Below, piece by piece: positions 32,654 through 42,320 of a stretch of DNA of 64,000 bases. The number at the start of each line of letters is the position of its first letter. Position 1 is the first letter of the stretch. The notes beneath the pieces were generated by a model. The model was not told where the DNA came from and did not search any database. It saw only the letters and a list, made by a program, of their open reading frames with translations. Source of the stretch: CAZJRB01 sp964547995 (GTDB lineage Bacteria > Planctomycetota > Planctomycetia > Pirellulales > Thermoguttaceae); assembly GCA_964547995.1 (NCBI GenBank), contig CAZJRB010000010.1, positions 43,596 to 107,595 on the forward strand, read 5' to 3'. The position numbers were made by a program, and so were the translations under genes.

Positions 32654-33181
32654 ATGATGAGAATTGCACGAATGGTCTTGGTTCTGGCCTTGGCAACGTT
32701 GATTGCCTGGCCCCTTTTCGCAGCGGAACCCAAGAAGAAGGAGCGTAAGAAGAAGCCCCCGCCCTGTCCGGCAGCGAAGCAGGTTGATGGAATGGTGAGA
32801 ACCCTGACGTTGACCGACGAACAGAAGACCAAGCTCGACGAGATCAAGAAGGAGTTTGGGCCAAAGCTCATGGCGGCCATGAAGAAGATGGATGTTCTCA
32901 CGCCGGAGCAGAAGAAGGCCAAGGCAGAAGCGGCCAAGAAGGCCAAGGAGGCAGGCAAGAAGGGAAAGGAGGCACGTGAGGCCGTCGACGCGGCGGTGAA
33001 CATCACCGACCAGCAGAAGGCCGACATGGCCGAGGCCAAAAAGGAAATGGGCGCGATCGGGAAGGAACTCAAAGAAAAGGTGATGGCCGTGCTGACCGAC
33101 GAGCAGAAGCAACGACTCAAGAAGCCCAAGGCGGACAAGAAGCCCAGGGCGGACAAGAAGCCCAAGAAACCTGCGAAATAA
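32654..33181 (+). CDS. Secreted lysine/alanine-rich protein, Spy-like
   Basis: 175 residues from the first of two adjacent ATGs, with AGGAGAG upstream. Signal peptide (cleavage FAA-EP, residue 24). LTLTDEQKTKLDEIKKEFGP, LTPEQKKAKAEAAKKAKEAG and VLTDEQKQRLKKP are L-T-x-x-Q motifs, as in Spy/CpxP-like periplasmic proteins. The tail is a tandem KADKKPR repeat. A helical, highly basic periplasmic protein, possibly a chaperone or metal/stress protein. Function otherwise unknown. Confidence 0.7.
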   Translation: MMRIARMVLVLALATLIAWPLFAAEPKKKERKKKPPPCPAAKQVDGMVRTLTLTDEQKTKLDEIKKEFGPKLMAAMKKMDVLTPEQKKAKAEAAKKAKEAGKKGKEAREAVDAAVNITDQQKADMAEAKKEMGAIGKELKEKVMAVLTDEQKQRLKKPKADKKPRADKKPKKPAK

Positions 33182-33495
33182 GGCTGAATCGGATCGGACG
33201 CCTCGGAAACCAGGGCGGAGTTGACGGGAGGGTCTCGGTTCCAGGATCGGAATCGGCCCTCCCTTTCTTACCGGGGCGTCCTACCCAGGGTGCCATGCTT
33301 GCGTGGGCATGGCTGCATCGGTCGGCCTGCCCAGAATTCCTACCCCGCCGGTCGAAAAGCCTCTTTTGTGCGGTGTGGCTGCCTGTCGTACCCCTTGCAG
33401 TTTCTCGACAAATCCGTGACAATGAGGTAGGTCACTATAATTCCCCCAAAAGGGGGTGCTTTTCCGCTGGTCATTTTTGGCGGAGGGGAAGAATC
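33182..33495. repeat. Gap with a degenerate GTGCCATGC repeat arm
   Basis: GGGTGCCATGCTTGCGTGGG (from about 33289) is a single degenerate arm of the double-hairpin family, having lost the central CCCACG. The remainder holds no recognised feature. Confidence 0.55.
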
Positions 33496-35586
33496 ATGGC
33501 TGAACAAGACAAGAATGAAGAGACGGTCGAACAAGATCGGGCCGATCGGAAGCAGGCGATCCTGATTGCCGCGGCGACGGGTGTCGTCGTCTTTGCCGTG
33601 TTGACAGCGGCGATGTTGGTAGCCAAATCGGCGTTGGGCCCGTCGAAGAAGAGTACGCCGGTGGCGAAGGCGCCCCAAGGGGCGGCGGAACCGACCGGGA
33701 CGTCGCAGTCGGCCCCGACCCCGCCCGACGCGTCCCCGCCTCCTAAAACGCCTCCGGCAGCGGCCCCCAAATCGCCCGCCGCGACCGCGCCGAAGGATTC
33801 ACCGCTGCCGATCCCGGGTCTGCCGCCGGTGGAGCGTCCCCGACCGATCCCCGGGATGCCGGCGCCCTCTCCAGAGAGCCCGTCATTCGATTCACCCGAT
33901 GAGGGCAAGATTCCGGAAAGCTCATTCATTACGGGCGAAATCGTGCCGCTGGACGAGAGCATCCTGAACCCGACGGAGGAGGACTTCCGTCGCCGGAAGG
34001 CAATGGAATTGGAGAGTAGCCTGGATTCGTACCAGGCGCGTCTCGCGTCGCTGGAAGCGGGAATTGCCAAGTGCCAGGAAATGGGCGACAAAGCCACGGT
34101 TGCCGAACTCGAAGCGAAGGCCGCCGAAACCCGCGCGAGCATTCAAGAACTCCAAGCCAAACTCGCCCGCCTCGGGCCGGTAGGGGACGACCCGTTTGCA
34201 AAAATCGGAACTTCGCCGCGCGTGGCGGGGCATTCTGCGAGGCCCTTCCCGCGGCCTTCCCCGCGCCCGTCGCGGAAGCGGGTGGCGGTGCCTTCGAGCG
34301 AATTGCAGCAGGAAGCCAACAAACAGCTTGAAGAAATCTACGACTTCTCGAAACCGAGGAAGGACGAAGAGGAATTGGCGCTGGCAAAGGAGTTGTACGG
34401 GCTGGGCGTCAAGGCCCCGGCCGGTTCCGCCGAGAAGTTCGTCATCCTCCGCAAGACGGCGGAAACGGCCAGCACCGGCGGCGATGCGGTGCTGATGCTC
34501 GAAGCGGTCGATAGGATGGCGCACAACTTCGAGATGGACGGCCTGATGGCAAAGGGGACGCTGCTGAAGAAGTTTGCCAAAGGGGCCACCAACTCCAAGA
34601 AAATCGGATCGCTGGTGCGGGCCGCCCAGCGCTACGCCGGCGAGGCGATCGCTGCCGGGAAACCCGACTTCGCGCAGGGGGTGGCGACGCTGACGTACCA
34701 GGCCAGCCAGCGGCCGCAAGGCAAGGAATTCCGCAAAGAGGCCCTCGAGTTCCGCCGCAAGGTGCAGAAAGCCTGCGGCGATCAGCAGAAGCTCAAGGAC
34801 GCAAAGACCGCCATCGAGGCCGACCCGGAAGACAAGGACGCCCATCTCGCGCTGGGGGAGCTGTACTGTTTCGGCCGGGGCGATTGGCCCCATGGGTTGC
34901 CCCACCTGGCAAAGGGCAGCGACGCCGGCCTTGCGGCAGCGGCCAAGCAGGAGCTTGCCCGACCGACCTCGGCGGCCGGGCAGGCCCGGGTGGGCGATGC
35001 CTGGTGGGACGCAGCAAAGAGCCGAACGGACGACGAAAAAAAGAACCTCATGCTCCACGCCGCGGAATGGTACAAGAGGGCGCTGCCGGGGCTCAGCGGC
35101 CTCGACAAGGCCAAAGTGAGCAGGCGGCTCGGTGAAGTCGGGGAACTCGTTGGGCCAAAGGCCCCCAGCGAGCCGAAAGAAAGGGACAGGGGAAGGCCAA
35201 TTCGCACGAGACCCACGACACGATCGAGACGTCCCCCCGACGCCGTCCAGTTCGGTGGGCATTGGTACAAGGCTTTCCTGGCCGAAAAGGGGACCTGGGC
35301 GCAGGCCCACCAGGCCTGCCAACAGATGGGAGGGCACCTCGTTTGCGTCGAGAGTGAAGCGGAGAAGCATTTTGTCAGTAAGCTTGCCGAAAGTGCGGCG
35401 TGGGTCGGCGCCCTGAGCAATGCGCAAGGGCAATGGTTCTGGGTAACCGGCCAACCCATAGCGTCCAGGTATTGGGAAAACGACTACCGACCGCGCGAAG
35501 GGGCTCGCGCCATGGTGCAAAGGGCCGCGTGGCGTGATCGCGGCCATACGGACAGGTATGGTTTCATCTGCGAATGGGATCGCTGA
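33496..35586 (+). CDS. Membrane-anchored protein with C-type lectin-like domain
   Basis: 696 residues from ATG 33496 (GGAGGGGAA upstream). Short cytoplasmic N-terminus, one membrane helix (about 23-46, ILIAAATGVVVFAVLTAAML), a proline/alanine-rich linker (50-150), a coiled-coil (about 160-235), a helical repeat region (280-540), then a C-type lectin-like domain (about 580-696: WYKAFLAEKGTWAQAHQACQ, MGGHLVCVESEAEKHFV, GFICEWDR). Such domains bind carbohydrate or protein in the periplasm or at the surface. Planctomycetes commonly carry this combination; the partner is unknown. Confidence 0.8.
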   Translation: MAEQDKNEETVEQDRADRKQAILIAAATGVVVFAVLTAAMLVAKSALGPSKKSTPVAKAPQGAAEPTGTSQSAPTPPDASPPPKTPPAAAPKSPAATAPKDSPLPIPGLPPVERPRPIPGMPAPSPESPSFDSPDEGKIPESSFITGEIVPLDESILNPTEEDFRRRKAMELESSLDSYQARLASLEAGIAKCQEMGDKATVAELEAKAAETRASIQELQAKLARLGPVGDDPFAKIGTSPRVAGHSARPFPRPSPRPSRKRVAVPSSELQQEANKQLEEIYDFSKPRKDEEELALAKELYGLGVKAPAGSAEKFVILRKTAETASTGGDAVLMLEAVDRMAHNFEMDGLMAKGTLLKKFAKGATNSKKIGSLVRAAQRYAGEAIAAGKPDFAQGVATLTYQASQRPQGKEFRKEALEFRRKVQKACGDQQKLKDAKTAIEADPEDKDAHLALGELYCFGRGDWPHGLPHLAKGSDAGLAAAAKQELARPTSAAGQARVGDAWWDAAKSRTDDEKKNLMLHAAEWYKRALPGLSGLDKAKVSRRLGEVGELVGPKAPSEPKERDRGRPIRTRPTTRSRRPPDAVQFGGHWYKAFLAEKGTWAQAHQACQQMGGHLVCVESEAEKHFVSKLAESAAWVGALSNAQGQWFWVTGQPIASRYWENDYRPREGARAMVQRAAWRDRGHTDRYGFICEWDR

Positions 35587-35651
35587 ACAGGAGTGAATAT
35601 CCCAAGCCGGAGTAGGTGAAGATTCGTTAGAACGGCACCAGAAGGGACCCT

Positions 35652-36449
35652 ATGTCGGCCGACAACCCTGAAGTAACGAAACGGCTGGAATTCGCCCTGG
35701 AGGTCACGCGCGAGGCGGGTTGGATTACGCTCGAGCATTTTCGCAGCGACGACCTGCGCGTGGACCGCAAGGCGGACGATTCGCCGGTGACGATCGCGGA
35801 CCGCCGGGCGGAAGAGCACCTGCGCCACCGGATCGCCGAGGCGTTCCCCGACGATGGAATCATCGGCGAGGAGCTGCCCGAGGTGGCCGGCGCGAGCAGC
35901 TACCGCTGGATTCTCGATCCGATCGACGGGACGAAGTCGTTTATCCACGCCGTGCCCCTTTATACGACGCTGGTGGCCGTCGAGCGTGAGGGCGAGCCGC
36001 TGTTGGGCGTGATCCTCGCGCCGGCGACCGATGAGTGCGTCTACGCCGCGATAGGGCAGGGGGCCTGGTACGTCCACGGCAAGCTGCCGCCCAAGCCGGC
36101 AAAGGCGAACGACCGGGGACCCGTCTCGGAATGCCTCTTCGTCACCAGCGAAGTCTCCTACTTCGACGAAATCAGTCGCCGCGACGTCTATCAAAAACTC
36201 GAAGCGACCGCGCGGCTGACGCGATCCTGGGGCGATGCCTACGGATACCTGATGGTTGCGACCGGCCGGGCCGAAGTCATGGTCGATCCGGTCGTCAGCC
36301 TGTGGGACCTCGCCGCGCTGTTGCCCGTCGTCGAAGAAGCCGGCGGGAAGTTCACCGATTGGGAAGGAAAACGGACGATCCACTCGGGCCAAAGCGTGGC
36401 CACCAACGGACGCGTCCACGACGAGGTGCTGGCGGTGTTGATGGGGTAG
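35652..36449 (+). CDS. Inositol monophosphatase family protein (HisN-like)
   Basis: 265 residues. Metal-binding motifs: GEE at 72-74, DPIDGT at 89-94 and the C-terminal LWDLAALLPVVEEAGG. The family dephosphorylates inositol phosphates, histidinol phosphate or PAP; the length and the motif WILDPIDGTKSFIHAVPLY fit histidinol-phosphatase of the IMPase type (HisN). No other histidine genes are nearby, so the substrate remains open. Cytoplasmic. Confidence 0.88.
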   Translation: MSADNPEVTKRLEFALEVTREAGWITLEHFRSDDLRVDRKADDSPVTIADRRAEEHLRHRIAEAFPDDGIIGEELPEVAGASSYRWILDPIDGTKSFIHAVPLYTTLVAVEREGEPLLGVILAPATDECVYAAIGQGAWYVHGKLPPKPAKANDRGPVSECLFVTSEVSYFDEISRRDVYQKLEATARLTRSWGDAYGYLMVATGRAEVMVDPVVSLWDLAALLPVVEEAGGKFTDWEGKRTIHSGQSVATNGRVHDEVLAVLMG

Positions 36450-36477
36450 GGCAGAGGGGATCGGGGAGAGGGCTTCG

Positions 36478-37359
36478 TCAGCCGCCGAACGGGTCGCTTT
36501 CTGCATCGCCGCCGCCGAACGGGTCGCCTTCTGCCGGCTTGTCTCCAAACGGGCCGTCTTCTGCCGGCTTGTCTTCAAACGGGCCGTCTTCCGCCGGACC
36601 TTCTGCTAGCGGCGCATCCTTCTTCGGTTCCTGCTGCGGCAATCCCTTTTGCACCACTTCCTTGTCCTCTTCCTCTTCTTCCTTGATGACCAGACCCATG
36701 CCCGGCCAGTCTTTGATCTCCTGCCAGAGGATTCGGTCGCCGCGGAGAAACCAGACGTAGAGTTTGCCTTTTTTCGAGAAGTATTCCAGCGGCAGATCGA
36801 GGTGCAACAGCCCCCGGTTCATCGACCAGGAGTCCAACAGACAGAAGGCGGCGATCGAGCCGGCCGGGCCTTCGTGGGGCTGGAACTTGTGTGCGATGCA
36901 GACGGCCGGCCTGGCAAGCGAGTTGCGATGGCCGATGATCTCGAACTCGATCCCGTGGTCTTTCATCTTCGCGCGGCTGCCGTAGCTCAGCGCCTGGTCG
37001 CGGCAGCGGAAGACATTGATCTTGGTTTCCGCCTTGAAGAAATCCGGAACGAACATGATCGGCTTGATCTCTCTGACGTTGGGTTTCTCGGCGGTGACCA
37101 GGCGGACCTCGATCGAAGGATCCTCGAAGGCCTTCCAGGGATAATCGACGACGAGCACCCGCCGACCAAGTCGCCCATCGAGGATCGTCACGTAGTCCGT
37201 GTTCTTCTCCATCCGAACGCGGACCTTCTCGATGGGGTCCCGCTTCACTCGAGGCGTGATGGGAATCGGCGGGTCGTCGAACGGGTCTTGGGCAAGTGCC
37301 CCAGGGCAAGCCAAGATCATCAAGGTCGACAAGAGAATCAGGCGATGGAACATAGACAT
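36478..37359 (-). CDS. Secreted protein with acidic tandem-repeat tail
   Basis: 293 residues from the second of three in-frame ATGs (MSMFHRLILLSTLMILACPG). Signal peptide, cleavage near ALA-Q. A globular domain of about 200 residues (PWKAFEDPSIEVRLVTAEKP, KLYVWFLRGDRILWQEIKDW) is followed by a glutamate run and PAEDGPFEDK/PAEDGPFGDK/PAEGDPFGG repeats with 30-base DNA periodicity. No catalytic motif recognised. The last residues DPFGG repeat the QDPFDDP pattern near the mature N-terminus. Confidence 0.65.
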   Translation of the reverse strand: MSMFHRLILLSTLMILACPGALAQDPFDDPPIPITPRVKRDPIEKVRVRMEKNTDYVTILDGRLGRRVLVVDYPWKAFEDPSIEVRLVTAEKPNVREIKPIMFVPDFFKAETKINVFRCRDQALSYGSRAKMKDHGIEFEIIGHRNSLARPAVCIAHKFQPHEGPAGSIAAFCLLDSWSMNRGLLHLDLPLEYFSKKGKLYVWFLRGDRILWQEIKDWPGMGLVIKEEEEEDKEVVQKGLPQQEPKKDAPLAEGPAEDGPFEDKPAEDGPFGDKPAEGDPFGGGDAESDPFGG

Positions 37360-37503
37360 GGAACCTCTCATTACTGTCTATTGTAACCAGATTCCGGCTT
37401 CAAGGGGGGGGCGAATCCAAGGAAGTTCCCACTTGCATCGCCCCGTCGAGCGGATATATTGAACCTTTCTCAAGTCGAGCCTCTTGCGTTGAGGGAAGTT
37501 CGG

Positions 37504-37782
37504 ATGGCCCAAGTATGTGAAGTATGCGGCAAGTCGGTCAGAATGGGGAACCGGGTGGCACATCGAGGTAAGGCAAAATACCTCGGTGGAGTGGGGACCA
37601 AGATCACCGGGATCGCGAGGCGGAAGTTCAAGCCGAATCTGCAAAAGGTCCGTGTCACGACCCCCAACGGGACGCACAAGACAGTGCAGGTCTGCACCCA
37701 GTGTATCCGTAGCGGGGCGATCACCAAGCGGATCCACCACGCCCCCTTCAAGCCGCTGAAACCGGCCGAGAAGAAGAAATAA
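37504..37782 (+). CDS. rpmB: 50S ribosomal protein L28
   Basis: 92 residues from ATG 37504 (MAQVCEVCGKSVRMGNRVAH). The paired CEVCGK and CTQCIR cysteines make this a zinc-binding (C+) L28. RKFKPNLQKVRV and IRSGAITKRIHHAPFKPL are family-typical, and the basic tail ends EKKK. gatC starts 22 bases downstream. Confidence 0.95.
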   Translation: MAQVCEVCGKSVRMGNRVAHRGKAKYLGGVGTKITGIARRKFKPNLQKVRVTTPNGTHKTVQVCTQCIRSGAITKRIHHAPFKPLKPAEKKK

Positions 37783-37804
37783 GTGAACTGCGGCCCTTCC
37801 CGCC

Positions 37805-38098
37805 ATGGCAATCTCCCGCGAAGACGTTGAGAAAGTGTCGTTGCTGGCCCGGTTGCTCCTCTGCGAGGAGGAACTCGACAAGATGACCGCGCAACTCGGC
37901 GAGATTCTCCGCTACATGGAACTGCTCGATCAGCTCGATACCGACCGGGTCGAGCCGATGGCCCACGCGCTGGATATCTCGAACGTCTTCCGCGAAGACG
38001 AAGTGAAGCCGAGTCTCGATCGCGAAAGCTCGCTGGCCAACGCCCCCAACCGCGACGAGGAATGTTATCGGGTGCCGGCGGTGTTGGGGGAGATTTAG
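37805..38098 (+). CDS. gatC: Asp-tRNA(Asn)/Glu-tRNA(Gln) amidotransferase subunit C
   Basis: 97 residues. ISREDVEKVSLLARLLLCEE, LGEILRYMELLDQLDTDRVE and PMAHALDISNVFREDEVKPS are GatC hallmarks. It stabilises GatA in the GatCAB complex that amidates mischarged tRNA. gatA follows after a repeat-filled spacer; gatB is not in the window. Confidence 0.95.
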   Translation: MAISREDVEKVSLLARLLLCEEELDKMTAQLGEILRYMELLDQLDTDRVEPMAHALDISNVFREDEVKPSLDRESSLANAPNRDEECYRVPAVLGEI

Positions 38099-38099
38099 G

Positions 38100-38248
38100 G
38101 ATTAGGGATTAGGGGCTAGGAGGCAGGGGCGGGGAGGGGTAGGGGCGGCCGAAGAATAACTTTCCGGAGTCAGGAATAAAGGAGGGGGCACCTGCCCCCG
38201 GCCCATAGCCAAACGAGCCAAGCCCCGGGGGCGGGTGCCCCCTTCTTT
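38100..38248. repeat. G-rich tract and palindromic repeat between gatC and gatA
   Basis: AGGGATTAGGGATTAGGGGC and further G-runs (to about 38150) could fold as a G-quadruplex. From 38178 to 38248 an imperfect inverted repeat follows (AAGGAGGGGGCACCTGCCCC on the left, GGGGGCGGGTGCCCCCTTCT on the right). The sequence AGGGGCTAGG recurs in similar form, reversed, at about 47224-47244. Confidence 0.65.
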
Positions 38249-38264
38249 CAATCCAAGTCGGACA

Positions 38265-39812
38265 ATGTCGCTAACCGATCACACCGCCACCGAACTCCTG
38301 GCGCAACTTGCCTCGGGCGATCTCGCCTCGGTCGAGATGACACGGGCCTTTCTCGACCGGATCGAGCACCATGACGGCGACGTGAGGGCCTTTCTCCGCG
38401 TCGATGCCGAAGCGGCCCTGGCCCGGGCGGAAGGGATCGACCGGCGGCGGAAGGAGGGGAAACCGGTCGGACGCCTCGCCGGGTTGCCCGTGGCCGTAAA
38501 GGATTTGCTCTGTACTGAGGGCGAGCCGACCACGTGCGCGTCGCGGATGCTCGAGAACTTCCGCCCCCCGTACGACGCGACGGTCGTTCGCCGGCTCAAG
38601 GAGGCCGACGCCGTGCTGATCGGCCGCACGAACATGGACGAGTTCGCGATGGGCGGGTCGAACGAGAACTCCGCGTTCGGCCCGGTACACAATCCATGGG
38701 ACCTCGCGCGGATTCCCGGCGGCTCCAGCGGCGGGGCGGCGGCCTGTGTCGCTGCGCGAATGGCGCCCCTTGCGGTCGGCAGCGACACGGGCGGATCGAT
38801 CCGCGCCCCGGCCGGACTCTGCGGCGTCACGGGCATGAAACCGACCTACGGCCGCGTGAGCCGTTACGGGCTGGTCGCGTTCGCCAGCAGTCTCGATCAG
38901 ATCGGGCCCCTGGCACGGACGGCCGAAGACGCCGCGCTGCTGTTGGAGGTCCTGGCGGGGCACGATCCCCTGGATTCCACGTCGGTCGACGTGCCGGCGC
39001 CGAGCTACACCGAGACGGTTGGGCGGCCGCTCGAAGACCTGCGGATCGGGATCGTCCCGGAGCATTTCGGCGAGGGGCTTGACGGCGAGGTCGAGGCGGC
39101 CGTCCGCCGTGCGGTCGAGGTCTACGAGTCGCTCGGGGCGACGGTCCGCGAGGTTTCGCTGCCGCACGCCGAATATGCGGTGGCCGCGTATTATATTATT
39201 GCCCCGTGCGAGGCCTCGAGCAATCTCGCCCGATACGACGGCGTGCATTACGGCCGGCGGACCGACCAGCAGGAGATGCTCGCCGAGCTGGAGGCCCAGC
39301 GCAAGGGGCTCGCCGCCTCGGGCGACAAGGCGGCCCTGGAGGACCTCGACAACGCCCTGATCCGCATGTACCGCCGCAGCCGCTCGGAGGGGTTCGGGCC
39401 CGAGGTGAAGCGCCGCATCATGCTGGGGACCTATGCCTTAAGCGCCGGCTACTACGAAGCCTATTACATGAAGGCCCTGAAGGTCCGGCGTCTGATCCGC
39501 GGGGATTTCGACGCGGCGTTCGAGCAGGTCGACCTGATCGCCGGGCCGGTCACGCCGACGCCGGCGTTTCCGATCGGCGAGAAGATCGACGATCCGCTGG
39601 CGATGTACCTGTTCGATCTCTACACCGTCAGCACGAACCTGGCCGGGATCGCCGGGATGTCGATTCCTTGCGGCTTCAGCAGCGACGGCTTGCCGGTCGG
39701 GTTGCACCTCCAGGCGCCGCCGTTCGAGGAGGAGAAGCTGCTCCGCGGGGCGGCCATGTTCCAGCAGGCAACCGATTGGCACGCCCGGCGGCCGGCTTTG
39801 GCGGAGCAGTAG
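38265..39812 (+). CDS. gatA: Asp-tRNA(Asn)/Glu-tRNA(Gln) amidotransferase subunit A
   Basis: 515 residues from ATG 38265. The amidase-signature catalytic triad is visible: Lys79 in LPVAVKD, cis-Ser154 in [10 protein letters not shown] and Ser178 in [11 protein letters not shown]. The nearby [20 protein letters not shown] is characteristic. It hydrolyses glutamine and channels ammonia to GatB. Length is slightly above the usual 485, owing to small inserts. An in-frame start ten codons upstream would begin in the repeat and is less likely. Confidence 0.97.
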   Translation: MSLTDHTATELLAQLASGDLASVEMTRAFLDRIEHHDGDVRAFLRVDAEAALARAEGIDRRRKEGKPVGRLAGLPVAVKDLLCTEGEPTTCASRMLENFRPPYDATVVRRLKEADAVLIGRTNMDEFAMGGSNENSAFGPVHNPWDLARIPGGSSGGAAACVAARMAPLAVGSDTGGSIRAPAGLCGVTGMKPTYGRVSRYGLVAFASSLDQIGPLARTAEDAALLLEVLAGHDPLDSTSVDVPAPSYTETVGRPLEDLRIGIVPEHFGEGLDGEVEAAVRRAVEVYESLGATVREVSLPHAEYAVAAYYIIAPCEASSNLARYDGVHYGRRTDQQEMLAELEAQRKGLAASGDKAALEDLDNALIRMYRRSRSEGFGPEVKRRIMLGTYALSAGYYEAYYMKALKVRRLIRGDFDAAFEQVDLIAGPVTPTPAFPIGEKIDDPLAMYLFDLYTVSTNLAGIAGMSIPCGFSSDGLPVGLHLQAPPFEEEKLLRGAAMFQQATDWHARRPALAEQ

Positions 39813-39873
39813 CGGAAGATCCGATCGAATTCCCCTGCATTTCTCCACCGGGTCAAGCCCGGCGGTGGCCAGG

Positions 39874-39902
39874 TTGTCGTTTACAGTTTGAGTTAGTACA
39901 AT
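39874..39902 (+). promoter_or_regulatory. Sigma-70-type promoter
   Basis: TTGTCG (39874-39879), a 17-base spacer and TACAAT (39897-39902). The predicted start point near 39909 supports the internal ATG at 39973, which has its own ribosome site, as the start of the next gene. Confidence 0.5.
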
Positions 39903-39972
39903 AGCGACTATGACCATCGCATACGAACAACTCCTAAACCGCCAATTGCAGTGGGCACTCCAGGAGGGGAGC

Positions 39973-40542
39973 ATGCACTTCGAAGAAAAGAGTGCCGTCC
40001 ATCACACGCTGCGAAAGATTACCCGGCGGCTTGCGGAATTGAAAATTCCCTACGCTGTGGCCGGCGGCATGGCCCTGTTCTTCCACGGCTTTCGACGTTT
40101 TACGGAAGATGTAGACGTTCTTGTCACCCCGGAGGGGCTTCAGCAGGTCCACGAGCAATTGGAAGGGCTCGGGTACGTGCCCTTGTTTGCCGGCAGCAGG
40201 AACTTGCGGGACGCCGAGTCGGGCGTGCGTATCGAATTCCTGGTGTCCGGCGATTTCCCCGGCGACGGGAAACCCAAGCCGGTTGCGTTCCCCGATCCCG
40301 GCGAGGCGAGCATCGAAAAGGACGGGGTGTGCTGGTTGAATCTGCCGAAACTGATCGAGTTGAAACTTGCGTCCGGCATGACCAATCCCGCCCGCCTGAA
40401 GGATCTTGCGGACGTTCAAGAGCTGATCCAAACGCTCCGTCTGCCCGCCGATTTCGCCGGCCAATTGGATCCGTTCGTCCGAGAGAAATACGGAGAGCTT
40501 CACACGTCCGTGCAGGGACCTTCCGGGAACATCTCCGCTTGA
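39973..40542 (+). CDS. Nucleotidyltransferase-fold protein (AbiEii-like)
   Basis: 189 residues from ATG 39973, directly behind AGGAGGGG; an ATG 63 bases upstream would be nearly leaderless. IPYAVAGGMALFFHGFRRFT followed by EDVDVLV is the GG-x(n)-D-x-D nucleotidyltransferase signature (pol beta superfamily), and VCWLNLPKLIELKLASGMTN and RLKDLADVQELIQTLRLP follow the pattern of AbiEii/MNT-type proteins. Such proteins can be toxin parts (AbiEii) or housekeeping modifiers. No AbiEi-like antitoxin is adjacent, so the role is uncertain. Confidence 0.75.
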   Translation: MHFEEKSAVHHTLRKITRRLAELKIPYAVAGGMALFFHGFRRFTEDVDVLVTPEGLQQVHEQLEGLGYVPLFAGSRNLRDAESGVRIEFLVSGDFPGDGKPKPVAFPDPGEASIEKDGVCWLNLPKLIELKLASGMTNPARLKDLADVQELIQTLRLPADFAGQLDPFVREKYGELHTSVQGPSGNISA

Positions 40543-40746
40543 GCCCGCTACTTCGGGGGGTGCTCGCGGGCATCGTCAGCTCTCTCGCCCCGGTTTCTTG
40601 CCGATAATGTCCCCTAAAATATCCCTCTGCCGATCGTCCTACGCCTTGACACTCTGGGCAAGCGTAGTAGGATAATTCCTTTCGGGGGGAGGTTGGAAAC
40701 CTTCCGGGTTATTAACGGCTCTACTTAAGAATCAGTGAGGTGTGTG

Positions 40747-42285
40747 ATGCGAACTCAGTTTCTCTCGGCGTTGGCGGTACTTCTTGTTATCGGGTTGATC
40801 GGCTGCAAGGGCGACAAGGCCGACAAACCGGCCGAGGGGGATGCGGCAAAACCCGCCCCAACGGGAACATCGGATACAAAAACACCTGCTGGTACGGAAA
40901 CACCTGCCGGTACGGAGACCCCCGCTGCGACTTCCGCCGCAGCGCCCAACGGGCTGGATCTCTCGTTGGTGCTCCCGAAGCACTTTTCCGCAACGGTCGT
41001 CCACCCGTCACGGGCCGCGAAATCCCCGTTGCTGACCCCGTTCCTGAAGCAGGCGGAGGTGGCGGGCATGATCCAGACGTCGGGACTCGACCCGGCGAAA
41101 ATAGAACGCATGATCGTGCTGGTTGCCGTTCCGCCAACACCGGGCCAACCTCCTACAGGCCCCCCGGACATGCCGACGGTCATCATCCAATTCACGGAAC
41201 CGGTCGACGCGAAGCAATTGCTTACCCAGGCCGCCGGCATGGCGCCGGTGCCGGAGGGCGCACCCCCGGTCGAAATCACCGAAGAGAAGCTGGCCGACGG
41301 TAAGACCGCCTACAAAACCGAGATGGCTCCCGTCTTCGCGTATATGAAAGACGACAAGACAATGGTCGTCACCGACGAGGCAACGTATGCCGAGACGAGT
41401 GCGGCCGCGGGCAAGGCCGGCCCGTTGAAGGAACGCCTCGGCAAGGTCGACCTCGGCGCCGATGTCATCGTCGTCTCGGCGCTCGAACCGGTGCAAGGGA
41501 TGATCGGAAAGGCCCTCGAAGACGGCAAGGAGCAAATCCCGGACGAAATGACCGACTTCGCAACGATCCCCGAAAAGCTCAACGCCGTTACGGCGTCACT
41601 GGACCTTTCGGGCGCCTCGGGCGGAAATCTCCTGAACGTCGTCCTGGAAGCCAAAGACGAGGCGAGTGCGAAAGAGGTCACCGACCTGGCGATCGGCGCG
41701 CTCCAGATGGGAAAGATGATGTATGCCGGTGCGAAAGGTGAAATACCTGAAGAGGCCAAGGCCCAGATGGGCCCGATGATCGCCTTTGCCGACAAGACGA
41801 TCGCCGGCATCGCCATCAGCCAGGACGGTACGGATGTGGCCATCGCCTTGAAAACGCCCGAGGGGCTCGTCGAGATGCTGCCGCAGTTGGTTGCCATAGC
41901 GCAGGCGAGGGCGGCAGGGGGCGGCGGCGGAATCGAAATCGGGGTCCGGACGTGGTCCGACCCGAGCGGCCAGTTCCAGATCGAGGCCACGTTTGCCGAC
42001 TTCGCGGAAGGAAAGGTCCATCTGGTGAAGGAGGACGGCACCGAACTCCAGGTCCCCCTCGATAAGCTGTCGGATGCCGACAAGGAATACGTCAAGCAAC
42101 TGATGGACATGATGAACGCGATGCCGCCGGGCAAGATGGGACCGGGCGACATGCCACCGGGACCGGGACCGGGACCGGAACCGGGCGACATGCCCCCGAT
42201 GGCACCGGGCGACATGACCCCGCCGGCACCGGGCGACACAGCCCCGAGCAAACTCGACGACATCGCGCCGCCTGCGAAGATGTAG
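40747..42285 (+). CDS. Lipoprotein with SHD1 domain and Pro-rich tail
   Basis: 512 residues from ATG 40747. Lipobox LIGC with Cys20, then a low-complexity linker with TPAGTETPAGTETPA repeats. The central part (about 60-390) resembles planctomycete envelope proteins that monitor values such as EPVDAKQLLTQAAGMAPVPE. About residues 398-450 are an SHD1 domain: RTWSDPSGQFQIEATFADFA and VHLVKEDGTELQVPLDKLSD. The last 45 residues are PGDMPPGPGPGP-type repeats. Probably anchored in a membrane facing the periplasm. Function unknown. Confidence 0.75.
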   Translation: MRTQFLSALAVLLVIGLIGCKGDKADKPAEGDAAKPAPTGTSDTKTPAGTETPAGTETPAATSAAAPNGLDLSLVLPKHFSATVVHPSRAAKSPLLTPFLKQAEVAGMIQTSGLDPAKIERMIVLVAVPPTPGQPPTGPPDMPTVIIQFTEPVDAKQLLTQAAGMAPVPEGAPPVEITEEKLADGKTAYKTEMAPVFAYMKDDKTMVVTDEATYAETSAAAGKAGPLKERLGKVDLGADVIVVSALEPVQGMIGKALEDGKEQIPDEMTDFATIPEKLNAVTASLDLSGASGGNLLNVVLEAKDEASAKEVTDLAIGALQMGKMMYAGAKGEIPEEAKAQMGPMIAFADKTIAGIAISQDGTDVAIALKTPEGLVEMLPQLVAIAQARAAGGGGGIEIGVRTWSDPSGQFQIEATFADFAEGKVHLVKEDGTELQVPLDKLSDADKEYVKQLMDMMNAMPPGKMGPGDMPPGPGPGPEPGDMPPMAPGDMTPPAPGDTAPSKLDDIAPPAKM

Positions 42286-42320
42286 CCGAGCCCGAGCAGG
42301 CCGCGAGGCCTGACCTTCGA

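Noticed and set aside
39973..40542. AbiE type IV toxin-antitoxin system
   Set aside because: The nucleotidyltransferase signature is present but no AbiEi-like antitoxin gene is next to it.
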